Shown here piece after piece: positions 1 to 6,277 of a stretch of 9,757 nt of DNA. The notes below the pieces were generated by a model. It saw only the letters and a program-made list of their open reading frames with translations. It was not told the origin of the DNA and made no database searches. This stretch comes from Acidobacteriota bacterium (lineage in GTDB: Bacteria > Acidobacteriota > Terriglobia > UBA7540): contig JAKASH010000068.1 of assembly GCA_021828225.1 (NCBI GenBank), positions 1 to 9,757 of the forward strand, written 5' to 3'. Both the position numbers and the translations under genes were made by a program. Every line of letters begins with the position of its first letter. The stretch's first letter is position 1.

Positions 1-29
1 GCAAGCGGATCGATTGAGCCAGAGTTAAT

Positions 30-47
30 CGCGCGTCCCGGCGCGCG
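30..47 (-). terminator. GC hairpin just after yjbQ stop, possible terminator
   Basis: A 6-bp self-complementary arm, CGCGCG (30-35 and 42-47), encloses a 6-nt loop and lies directly next to the yjbQ stop codon at 48-50. It could end the yjbQ transcript. There is no T-run on the minus strand after it (the next bases are ATTAAC), so it is not a canonical intrinsic terminator, and an alternating CG arm can form by chance in GC-rich DNA. Confidence 0.25.
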
Positions 48-461
48 CTATTCTCCCAGAACCTTGATCACCACGCGCTTGCGGCGCTGGCCGTCGAATT
101 CGGCGTAGTAGACCTGCTGCCAGGGACCGAGGTCGAGCCGGCCCTTCGTGACCGGCACCAGCACCTGGTGCCCCACCAGAAGGTTTTTCAGGTGGGCATC
201 GCCGTTGGTTTCGCCGGTCTGGTGGTGGCGATAGTCGGCGCGGAACGGGGCGAGTTTTTCAAGCCACTCGTCGATGTCGGCGATCAAGCCGTCTTCGGCG
301 TCGTTGATATAGACTCCGGCCGTGATGTGCATGGCCGAAGCCAGGACCAGTCCTTCTTCGATTTTGGCGGCCGAAAGCGCTTTCTCCAATTCCGCCGTGA
401 TATTGATGAACTCGCGCTTCTTCTTTGTGTTGAACCACAGGTACTGCGTGTAGGCTTTCAT
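48..461 (-). CDS. yjbQ: YjbQ/UPF0047 family protein (secondary thiamine-phosphate synthase type)
   Basis: This is a 137-residue single-domain cytosolic protein of the YjbQ/UPF0047 family (TIGR00149), whose members have weak thiamine-phosphate synthase activity and an uncertain main role. Family marks seen are the His-Ile-Thr-Ala block with H45, a His-His pair at 79-80, the Gly-Asp-Ala-His-Leu block around H90, and a C-terminal Gly-Pro-Trp-Gln-Gln (112-116) followed by a Phe-Asp-Gly-Gln-Arg-Arg stretch. The length is normal for the family. I chose the ATG at 461 over the in-frame ATG at 479 because GGGAGGT lies 9-15 nt upstream of it, and the 479 ATG would overlap that ribosome-binding site. 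It is transcribed divergently from pdhA with a gap of about 194 bp and has no operon partner here. Family assignment is strong; the physiological role is not established. Confidence 0.9.
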   Translation of the reverse strand: MKAYTQYLWFNTKKKREFINITAELEKALSAAKIEEGLVLASAMHITAGVYINDAEDGLIADIDEWLEKLAPFRADYRHHQTGETNGDAHLKNLLVGHQVLVPVTKGRLDLGPWQQVYYAEFDGQRRKRVVIKVLGE

Positions 462-512
462 ATCGCTTCTACCTCCCATAAGATTTTTCTATGCGTGGGC
501 AAAGGGTCGCCG

Positions 513-542
513 TTGACCAAGCCCTGCCCAAAAACGTAAGCT
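513..542 (+). promoter_or_regulatory. Possible promoter for pdhABC
   Basis: TTGACC (513-518) matches five of six bases of a sigma-70 -35 box. TAAGCT (537-542) sits 18 bp downstream but matches only three of six -10 bases. A better -10-like hexamer, TAGAAT at 548-553, is 29 bp away, too far from this -35. The location in the divergent yjbQ-pdhA gap is right for a pdh promoter, but the boxes are weak. Confidence 0.25.
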
Positions 543-583
543 TATTGTAGAATGTTTGTTTATCCCATTAGCCGTTTGCCCGA

Positions 584-622
584 CTCGCTGCGAGCGATTA
601 CGCTAACTAGGCTCGCATTTTT
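584..622 (+). promoter_or_regulatory. Terminator-like hairpin in pdhA leader, possible attenuator
   Basis: TGCGAGC (589-595) pairs perfectly with GCTCGCA (611-617) across a 15-nt loop and is followed at once by TTTTT (618-622), the form of a weak intrinsic terminator. An upstream segment, CTCG (584-587), can instead pair with CGAG (591-594), which would use up the left arm. Two mutually exclusive hairpins ahead of the pdhA ribosome-binding site (644-649) fit an attenuation layout. The stem is short and the loop long, so this is suggestive only. Confidence 0.3.
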
Positions 623-655
623 AGGGGAAAACAGGAAAAAAGCAGGAGGCTTAAT

Positions 656-1714
656 ATGAAATCCGGCAATTCCAGCCGAGGCGCCGTGAATGTTTCGGAG
701 GCCAATGGAGCTGAGGCCCAGTTGGTCGAACAACAGGAGCGCGCCCGCCGGGCCGACCCGCAACTTCTGAAGGATCTGCTGGAAAAAATGCTGCTGGTTC
801 GGCGTTTCGAAGAGAAGGCTGCCGAGATGTACACGCTGGGGAAGATCGGTGGCTTTTGCCACTTATACATCGGGCAGGAAGCGGTTGCAACGGGCGCCAT
901 CTCAGCCCTGGAACCTCAGGACGCGGTTCTCTGCTCCTACCGCGAGCACGGCCACGCGCTGGTTCGGGGGATGGATCCGGGACCCGTCATGGCCGAACTT
1001 TTCGGCAAGCGGACCGGCTGCTCGAAGGGCAAGGGCGGTTCCATGCACATCTTCGACCCGCGAGTGGGATTCCTGGGCGGGCACGGCATTGTAGGCGGAC
1101 AGATACCCCTGGCCGCGGGCGTCGCCTTTGCCGCCAAGTACCTGAACCAGTCGCGCGTCACGCTGTGCTTCTTCGGCGAGGCCGCGGTGAATATCGGATC
1201 GTTCCACGAATCGCTAAATCTTGCCCAGTTGTGGAAACTGCCAGTGGTCTTTATTTGCGAGAACAACGAGTTCGGCATGGGGACTCCAATCCTGAAGACT
1301 TCCGCGCTCCGCGACCTTTCAGAAAAAGCCGGGTCGTACGGCATGGCGCGGGCGGTCGCGGATGGCATGGACGTGCTGGGGATGCACGAAGTGGTTGCTG
1401 AGGCCGTCGAGCGGGCGCGGAAAGAGGATCTCCCCACGCTGATTGAAGCGCGGACCTACCGCTTTATGGGCCATTCGATGTCCGACCCCGCCCACGGCAC
1501 CTACCGGACCAAGGAAGAACTGGCCGAGCATCGGCAGCGCGACCCCATCAAACGCTTCACTTCCACGCTGGAATCTCTTGGCATCATCAATCAGGAATAT
1601 ATCGACGATCTCGATAACAAGATTCATGAAGTGGTCGATCAGGCCGTGACGTTTGCGGACGAGAGTCCGTTTCCCGCGCCCGAAGAGCTAACCACGAACG
1701 TCTATCTTCCATAA
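656..1714 (+). CDS. pdhA: Pyruvate dehydrogenase E1 component, alpha subunit
   Basis: This 352-residue thiamine-diphosphate enzyme subunit decarboxylates pyruvate together with PdhB and passes the acetyl group to lipoyl-E2. The core resembles mitochondrial E1-alpha: Tyr-Arg-Glu-His-Gly at 95-99, a Gly-rich stretch at 138-155, the Mg/TPP segment at 174-204 ending in Glu-Asn-Asn, and the loop Gly-His-Ser-Met-Ser-Asp-Pro at 272-278 with H273. The usual GDG of the TPP motif reads Gly-Glu-Ala (174-176): a Glu replaces the metal-binding Asp, as in branched-chain E1-alpha, and Ala replaces the second Gly. About 30 N-terminal residues precede the conserved domain and look unstructured. The ATG at 656 has an ideal AGGAGG 6 nt upstream. 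It is first of three genes in one direction, 109 bp before pdhB. Pyruvate is the likely substrate, from the close match to PDH rather than BCKDH; acetoin dehydrogenase is the main alternative. Confidence 0.9.
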   Translation: MKSGNSSRGAVNVSEANGAEAQLVEQQERARRADPQLLKDLLEKMLLVRRFEEKAAEMYTLGKIGGFCHLYIGQEAVATGAISALEPQDAVLCSYREHGHALVRGMDPGPVMAELFGKRTGCSKGKGGSMHIFDPRVGFLGGHGIVGGQIPLAAGVAFAAKYLNQSRVTLCFFGEAAVNIGSFHESLNLAQLWKLPVVFICENNEFGMGTPILKTSALRDLSEKAGSYGMARAVADGMDVLGMHEVVAEAVERARKEDLPTLIEARTYRFMGHSMSDPAHGTYRTKEELAEHRQRDPIKRFTSTLESLGIINQEYIDDLDNKIHEVVDQAVTFADESPFPAPEELTTNVYLP

Positions 1715-1823
1715 GGCGGGCGGAGCAAAGACTATTTAGGGTCATCAAACTGCGGCGTTCAAGGCTCGTGCGGCCGTCAGCTTCCAGCCGGGCCGGTTAC
1801 CGCCGCCATAAAGAGGAGTACCA

Positions 1824-2804
1824 ATGGCAGTCATAGCATTCCGGGAGGCACTGAATCAGGCGCTGCGCGAAGAAATGCAGCGGGATGAACGGGTCTTCCT
1901 GATGGGCGAAGAAGTCGGCGCTTATAACGGCGCCTATAAAGTCAGCAAAGGATTGCTCGACGAATTTGGTCCCAAGCGCGTCCTCGACACTCCCATTACG
2001 GAGCTGGGGTTTACGGGCCTCGGCGTAGGCGCGGCCATGGGAGGTTTGCGGCCGATCGTCGAAATGATGACCTTCAACTTTTCGCTGCTGGCTCTCGACC
2101 AGATTGTGAACAGTGCCGCAAAAATGCTCTACATGTCGGGAGGCCAGATCAGCGTGCCGATGGTGGTTCGAGGGCCGGGCGGCGCGGGCCATCAACTGGG
2201 CGCGCAACACTCGCAGGCGCTGGAAGCCTGGTTCTGCCACGTTCCGGGACTCAAGGTCGTCACCCCGTCCACTCCCAAGGACGCCAAAGGGCTGCTCAAA
2301 TCCTCAATTCGCGACAATAACACCGTGATTTTCATCGAGTCGGAAGTCCTCTACGGGCTGAAGGGCGAAGTTCCGGAAGAGGAGTATACGATTCCGCTGG
2401 GCGTTGCGGAAATCAAGCGTCCGGGAAAGGACGTCACTCTGATTGCGCATGCCAAAATGGTTCATGTGGCGCTGCAGGCGGCTGAGGAGCTTGAAAAAGA
2501 AGGCATCGACGCCGAGATCATCGATCCCCGCACGCTTCGACCGCTCGACACGGAAACCATCATCCAGTCAATCCAGAAGACCAACCGGGCCGTTGTCGTG
2601 GAGGAAGGCTGGCCTTTCTGCGGCATCGGGGCCCAGGTGGTTGACACCATTCAGCACCGGGCTTTTGATTATCTCGACGCGCCCATCCTGAGGGTGACGG
2701 GTGTTGATGTTCCCATGCCTTATGCAAAGCCGTTGGAACATCTTTGCGCGCCGGACAAGGCCCGCGTCATTGACGCCGTTCACCGGGTAACGTATAAGAA
2801 TTAG
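1824..2804 (+). CDS. pdhB: Pyruvate dehydrogenase E1 component, beta subunit
   Basis: This 326-residue protein is the partner that completes the alpha2-beta2 E1 enzyme. Visible landmarks are Met-Gly-Glu-Glu-Val at 27-31, Asp-Thr-Pro-Ile-Thr-Glu at 55-60 with E60 as the residue that activates the TPP aminopyrimidine ring, the Phe-Asn-Phe-Ser block at 84-87, Arg-Gly-Pro-Gly-Gly at 116-120, and Gln-His-Ser-Gln with H129. The C-terminal transketolase domain contains Glu-Glu-Gly-Trp-Pro before the Gly-Ile-Gly-Ala segment. Length and motif order match bacterial and mitochondrial E1-beta. The ATG at 1824 is preceded by GAGGAG at 1813-1818, 5 nt away. pdhC follows after 30 bp, so the two are almost certainly co-transcribed and translated in step. 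Confidence 0.95.
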   Translation: MAVIAFREALNQALREEMQRDERVFLMGEEVGAYNGAYKVSKGLLDEFGPKRVLDTPITELGFTGLGVGAAMGGLRPIVEMMTFNFSLLALDQIVNSAAKMLYMSGGQISVPMVVRGPGGAGHQLGAQHSQALEAWFCHVPGLKVVTPSTPKDAKGLLKSSIRDNNTVIFIESEVLYGLKGEVPEEEYTIPLGVAEIKRPGKDVTLIAHAKMVHVALQAAEELEKEGIDAEIIDPRTLRPLDTETIIQSIQKTNRAVVVEEGWPFCGIGAQVVDTIQHRAFDYLDAPILRVTGVDVPMPYAKPLEHLCAPDKARVIDAVHRVTYKN

Positions 2805-2834
2805 CCCGGTCAATTTTCCTCAAGGGGTTTAGGT

Positions 2835-4094
2835 ATGGCATCTCGTCTACTCATGCCCAAAGGCAGTGACACCATGACCGAGGGCAAGGTCCTGAAGTGG
2901 CTCAAGAACGAAGGCGAGCAGGTAGTCAGCGGCGACGCTCTGGTCGAAATCGAGACCGATAAAGTCGACATGGAAGTTGAATCCATGGCGGCCGGCGTTC
3001 TGCGCAAGGTGATGGTTCAGGCCGGAGAAACCGTGCCGGTAGGCCAGATGCTGGCCATCATCGGCAAGGCCGACGAAGACATTTCCTCGATGGTTTCGGC
3101 CGACGGCGGCGCTGCCGCGGCCAAGGCTCCAGCCGAGAAGAAAGAAGCTCCAGCCGCGCAACCGGCTCCGGCGGCGCCACCCGCCGCGGCTCTGGCGCTC
3201 GAGGCGGCAAAGCCCGCGGCTGTCGCGGCGGGAGGACGCATCTTCGCTTCGCCGCTGGCCCGCCGCATCGCGCGCGAGTCCGGGCTCGATCTGGGGGTCA
3301 TTCAAGGTTCGGGCCCCGGCGGGCGCATTATCCGCCGCGACGTGGAATCGGCCATGGCTGAGGGCGCTCCGATGCGCCCACCCGTTCCGCAGCTTGTTCC
3401 GGAAGCCGCCGAATACCGCGACGAACCCCTCAGCCAGATGCGCAAGACAATCGCGGCACGGCTCACCCAGAGCCTGGGGCCCGTCCCCCACTTCTACCTC
3501 ACCATCGAGGTGGATATGAAAAAGGCGAAGGAGCTGCGCGAGGCGGCAAACAAGCTGAACCCCGATCTGAAACTCACCTATAACGACATCATTGTGAAAG
3601 CCTGCGCGGTGGCTCTGACCCAGCATCCCGATACTAACGCCAGTTACACGGGCGAAGCCATCCGCTACTACAACCGCGTCCACCTCGGCATCGCCGTCGC
3701 CATCGAAGGTGGCGGCCTGATCACGCCGGTTGTTCGCGACTGCAACCGCAAAACCCTTCAGCAGATTTCAGCGGAATCCAAGGATCTGATTGCCCGAGCG
3801 CGCACTCGCAAATTGAAGCCCGAGGAATATACGGGCAGCACCTTCAGCGTCTCGAACCTGGGCATGCTGGGCATTGAGGAGTTCTCGGCCGTTATCAATC
3901 CGCCCGAGGGCGCCATCCTGGCCATCGGCGCTGTGGCGGAAAAACCGGTGGTGGAAAACGGACAGATCACCGTCGGTTTCCGCTGCAAGATGACGCTCTC
4001 CTGCGATCATCGCGTGGTCGACGGCGCAACGGGTGCGAGGTTCCTGCAGACCTTTAAGCAGATCCTCGAGAATCCTATTCTCATGGCTCTTTGA
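2835..4094 (+). CDS. pdhC: Dihydrolipoamide acetyltransferase, E2 of pyruvate dehydrogenase complex
   Basis: This 419-residue core-forming acyltransferase takes the acetyl group from E1 through a swinging lipoyl arm and gives it to CoA. There is one N-terminal lipoyl domain (about 1-78) with the lipoylated lysine K43 in Glu-Thr-Asp-Lys-Val-Asp, an Ala/Pro-rich flexible linker (about 92-132), a peripheral subunit-binding domain (about 135-173) with the Gly-Ser-Gly-Pro-Gly-Gly-Arg-Ile signature, a second short linker, and a catalytic domain (about 195-419) ending in Asp-His-Arg-Val-Val-Asp-Gly at 391-397 (H392 and D396 catalytic). All parts are intact. A purine-rich AAGGGG lies upstream of the ATG at 2835. 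No dihydrolipoamide dehydrogenase (E3) follows: the next gene is on the opposite strand. E3 must come from another locus. Confidence 0.95.
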   Translation: MASRLLMPKGSDTMTEGKVLKWLKNEGEQVVSGDALVEIETDKVDMEVESMAAGVLRKVMVQAGETVPVGQMLAIIGKADEDISSMVSADGGAAAAKAPAEKKEAPAAQPAPAAPPAAALALEAAKPAAVAAGGRIFASPLARRIARESGLDLGVIQGSGPGGRIIRRDVESAMAEGAPMRPPVPQLVPEAAEYRDEPLSQMRKTIAARLTQSLGPVPHFYLTIEVDMKKAKELREAANKLNPDLKLTYNDIIVKACAVALTQHPDTNASYTGEAIRYYNRVHLGIAVAIEGGGLITPVVRDCNRKTLQQISAESKDLIARARTRKLKPEEYTGSTFSVSNLGMLGIEEFSAVINPPEGAILAIGAVAEKPVVENGQITVGFRCKMTLSCDHRVVDGATGARFLQTFKQILENPILMAL

Positions 4095-4105
4095 TCGCCG
4101 CTGTG

Positions 4106-4150
4106 GCGCCGGTGTCCCCACCGGCGCATTTCGGCGCTGAGGACAGCGCC
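4106..4150. repeat. Two tandem hairpins between convergent genes
   Basis: Hairpin 1 has perfect 9-bp arms, GCGCCGGTG (4106-4114) and CACCGGCGC (4119-4127), with loop TCCC. Hairpin 2 has perfect 7-bp arms, GGCGCTG (4133-4139) and CAGCGCC (4144-4150), with loop AGGA. They fill most of the 82-bp space between the pdhC stop (4094) and the last stop of the dedA-rhodanese gene (4177). They may act as a two-way terminator, but neither strand has a T-run. They look like a dispersed intergenic palindromic unit; copy number elsewhere cannot be seen. Confidence 0.6.
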
Positions 4151-4176
4151 GCTACAAGAACCTACGCAGCACCCGG

Positions 4177-5154
4177 TTACGCCGTCTCCACTTCCTGCTT
4201 TGCGGCGGGCCGTTCCGGAACCTGCCGGGTTTCCAGTGGAAACCCTTTTTCTTTCCAGCCAGCCAGGCCGCCGGCAAGCGGCCGGACGCGTGTGATCCCG
4301 CGCCGTTTGAGCATCAGCGCCACACGGGCGCTGGTCGCTTCGTTCGGTCAAGTGCAATAGAGGATCAGCTCGCGGTCCGGCGGAATTTCCTGGTACCGTT
4401 GGTCGAATTCCTCAGAGGGCAAGTAAAGCGCGCCGGGAATCGTGTTCGGGTCGGCTTCAAAATCCATCGAGTGCCGCAGGTCCATCACCGTCACATCTTC
4501 GCCCGCTTCTATTTTTTTCTTCAACTCTTCGGGCGTGACGCGGTTGATTCGCAGCGAGCGCAGGAACCGTTGCCGCTGGACATACTTCCAGGCGATATAA
4601 AGAATCAGACCACCCGCGACCAGCAGCAAAAGTCCCACGCCGAGGCTGAGCGCAATCCGCGCGGTCTTTTCGAGCTGGTGGCTGAAGACATAGCCAAGAC
4701 CCACAAACGCCCCGACGTAAGCAAACGCCCCCGCCCCGTCGTACAGCAGAAAACGGGTCAGGCGCATTCCCAGCATGCCCGAAAGGGGCGGCGCGGCCAC
4801 GCCGAGCCCAGGTACAAATTTCGCCACCACCAGCGCGTTCGCGCCCGAGCGGGCAAAGAGATTTTCCGTGTTCCGGACACAGGAATCCGGCTCAAGCGAG
4901 ATGCGGCATATCAGGCTGAGCACCCGCGATCCTTTGTGCCGTCCGATCTGATACCAGATGTTGTCCGCCAGGAGAGATCCTGCCACGGGGAAAATAAGCA
5001 CGCCCGCCAGCCGCAGGTTGCCCGACCCGGCCAGAGCCCCAGCCGCCAGCAGCAGGGGGATCGAGGAAATGGGAAAGCCAAACTGCTCGGCAAAAACCCA
5101 CACCGCCAGAACCAGGTAACCGTGATGCAGAATAAAGCGAAGCATCTCGTCCAT
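4177..5154 (-). CDS. DedA membrane protein fused to rhodanese, putative selenoprotein (in-frame UGA)
   Basis: A DedA/SNARE-associated membrane domain (about 1-190) is followed by a cytosolic rhodanese domain (about 205-310). DedA marks include an early hydrophobic segment (about 13-43), Phe-Val-Pro-Gly at 113-116 with the Pro-Leu-Ser-Gly block after it, and hydrophobic helices at about 140-156 and 168-190. The rhodanese part has Val-Met-Asp-Leu-Arg (223-227) and Ile-Pro-Gly-Ala (239-242), then Leu-Tyr-Cys-Thr and a UGA codon at 4350-4348 (residue 269). The same frame continues for 56 codons (Pro-Asn-Glu-Ala-Thr-Ser-Ala-Arg, later Pro-Leu-Ala-Gly-Gly-Leu-Ala-Gly-Trp) to TAA at 4179-4177, completing a normal rhodanese of 325 residues in all. 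UGA stands where related proteins carry the catalytic Cys, so selenocysteine is proposed. The ATG at 5154 has AAGAGG about 11 nt upstream. Alternatives are a nonsense mutation or a sequencing error. Domain calls are strong; Sec decoding is an inference. Confidence 0.8.
4310..4339 (-). promoter_or_regulatory. Candidate bacterial SECIS hairpin
   Basis: On the minus strand, CAGCGCC (4333-4327) pairs perfectly with GGCGCTG (4321-4315), leaving the 5-nt loop CGTGT. After a small internal loop, AGC (4339-4337) can also pair with GCT (4312-4310). The loop starts 21 nt after the UGA (4350-4348) and has G as its second base. From memory, bacterial SECIS models ask for a loop about 16-37 nt from the UGA and a G among its first two bases, so the geometry fits. 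The whole element lies in coding sequence, as expected in bacteria. Confidence 0.55.
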
Positions 5155-5359
5155 CTAAAGAATTCCTCTTGCTCGCACAATGAAGGTCTGGAGTCCATTT
5201 TCCCCCAGTTTCAGCGAGAAGAACACCTTATTCCGGTTCAACGCAAAGTGACCTCATATACCTACTCTTTCGATGACCAGAACCTGCCAGGGGGTACAAA
5301 GATGTTCAAATCCATGAGAATCTTGGAGGAAAAAGCAGACTCATGTATTCTGTTGAACG

Positions 5360-6277
5360 ATGCCGCGAGATACGAAAAAGCAATTCAAGATCGGTCTGGT
5401 CCAGATGGCCTGTGGCGGAGACCCCCGCCAGAACCTTCGCCGTGCCATTAAGGGCATTGCTGAAGCGGCCCGCAAGGGCGCGGCGATTGTTTGCCTCCCC
5501 GAGCTATTCGCCTCCACCTATTTCTGCCAGCGCGAGGATGCCAGCGTCTTTGATCTGGCCGAACCGATACCCGGCCCCATCACCCAGGATCTGAGCCGCG
5601 CAGCCAAAAAAGCCCACGTGATCGTGATCGCGCCTGTGTTCGAACGCCGCGCGGCAGGCGTTTATCACAACAGCGTGGCCGTCATCGAGCGCGATGGCAA
5701 GCTGGCGGGCCACTATCGCAAGATGCACATCCCCGACGATCCGGGCTACTACGAAAAGTATTACTTCACCCCCGGCGACCTGGGCTTCCATGCCATCAAC
5801 ACGAGCGTGGGGCCGGTTGCGCCGCTCATCTGCTGGGACCAGTGGTACCCGGAGGCCGCGCGACTGGTTGCTCTGGAGGGCGCGAACGTCATCTTTTATC
5901 CCACCGCCATCGGCTGGCATCCCCATGAAAAGGAGCGCTACGGCGCGGCGCAGCGTGACGCCTGGATAACCGTTCAGCGCGGCCACGCCATCGCCAACGG
6001 CGTCTACGTGGCCGTGGTCAATCGGGTGGGGCATGAGAAAGTTGCGGGCGGAGCGGGAATCGAGTTCTGGGGCTCGTCGTTTGTCGCTGATCCTCAGGGC
6101 GTGGTGATTGCGGAAGCCTCGACGGACCGCGAGGAAGTCCTGATCGCCGAAGTCAATCTCAGCCACCTGGAGGACGTCCGCCGAAACTGGCCCTTCCTTC
6201 GCGACCGCCGCATTGATGCCTACCAGGGACTCGACCGCCGCTTTCTTGACACACCAGCAGGGAGCGAAAAAGCCTAG
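5360..6277 (+). CDS. aguB: N-carbamoylputrescine amidase
   Basis: This 305-residue nitrilase-superfamily enzyme hydrolyses N-carbamoylputrescine to putrescine, CO2 and ammonia in the cytosol. The catalytic triad is visible: E48 in Cys-Leu-Pro-Glu-Leu, K121 in His-Tyr-Arg-Lys-Met-His, and C158 in Ile-Cys-Trp-Asp-Gln-Trp-Tyr-Pro-Glu. The Asp-Pro-Gly-Tyr-Tyr-Glu-Lys-Tyr-Tyr-Phe block after the lysine and the Gly-Trp-His-Pro block at 185-188 are typical of the AguB branch. Length is normal. The ATG at 5360 is the only sensible start, since an in-frame stop lies two codons upstream (5354-5356), but it has no good ribosome-binding site; the nearest GGAGG (5325-5329) is 30 nt away. Its stop overlaps the agmatine deiminase start by one base, so the two form one unit. 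Pathway context makes the substrate assignment firm. Confidence 0.92.
   Translation: MPRDTKKQFKIGLVQMACGGDPRQNLRRAIKGIAEAARKGAAIVCLPELFASTYFCQREDASVFDLAEPIPGPITQDLSRAAKKAHVIVIAPVFERRAAGVYHNSVAVIERDGKLAGHYRKMHIPDDPGYYEKYYFTPGDLGFHAINTSVGPVAPLICWDQWYPEAARLVALEGANVIFYPTAIGWHPHEKERYGAAQRDAWITVQRGHAIANGVYVAVVNRVGHEKVAGGAGIEFWGSSFVADPQGVVIAEASTDREEVLIAEVNLSHLEDVRRNWPFLRDRRIDAYQGLDRRFLDTPAGSEKA

Noticed and set aside
462..479. Upstream ATG at 479 as yjbQ start
   Set aside because: It would place the ribosome-binding site GGGAGGT inside the coding sequence; the ATG at 461 has ideal spacing.
1715..1823. 109-bp gap between pdhA and pdhB as a possible internal promoter or missing gene
   Set aside because: I see no frame of note, no strong hairpin and no -10/-35 pair. 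It appears to be a plain intra-operon spacer with the pdhB ribosome-binding site at its end.
2847..3683. 278-codon minus-strand frame inside pdhC
   Set aside because: It overlaps the lipoyl and subunit-binding domains of a well-supported gene and shows no recognisable motif or ribosome-binding site.
4007..4357. Minus-strand 116-codon frame as an independent gene after the DedA UGA
   Set aside because: It is in a different frame from the rhodanese continuation and has no domain resemblance. The homologous continuation is in the DedA frame, so no frameshift is needed.
5237..5262. TTCAAC and TATACC as an aguB promoter
   Set aside because: The spacing is only 14 bp and the -35 is poor, so it is too weak to list as a feature.
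4399..5451. 350-codon plus-strand frame opposite the DedA-rhodanese gene
   Set aside because: It lies antisense to a clear membrane-protein gene, is rich in Arg, His and Gln without domain signs, and has no start signal. It is a shadow of GC-rich codon usage.
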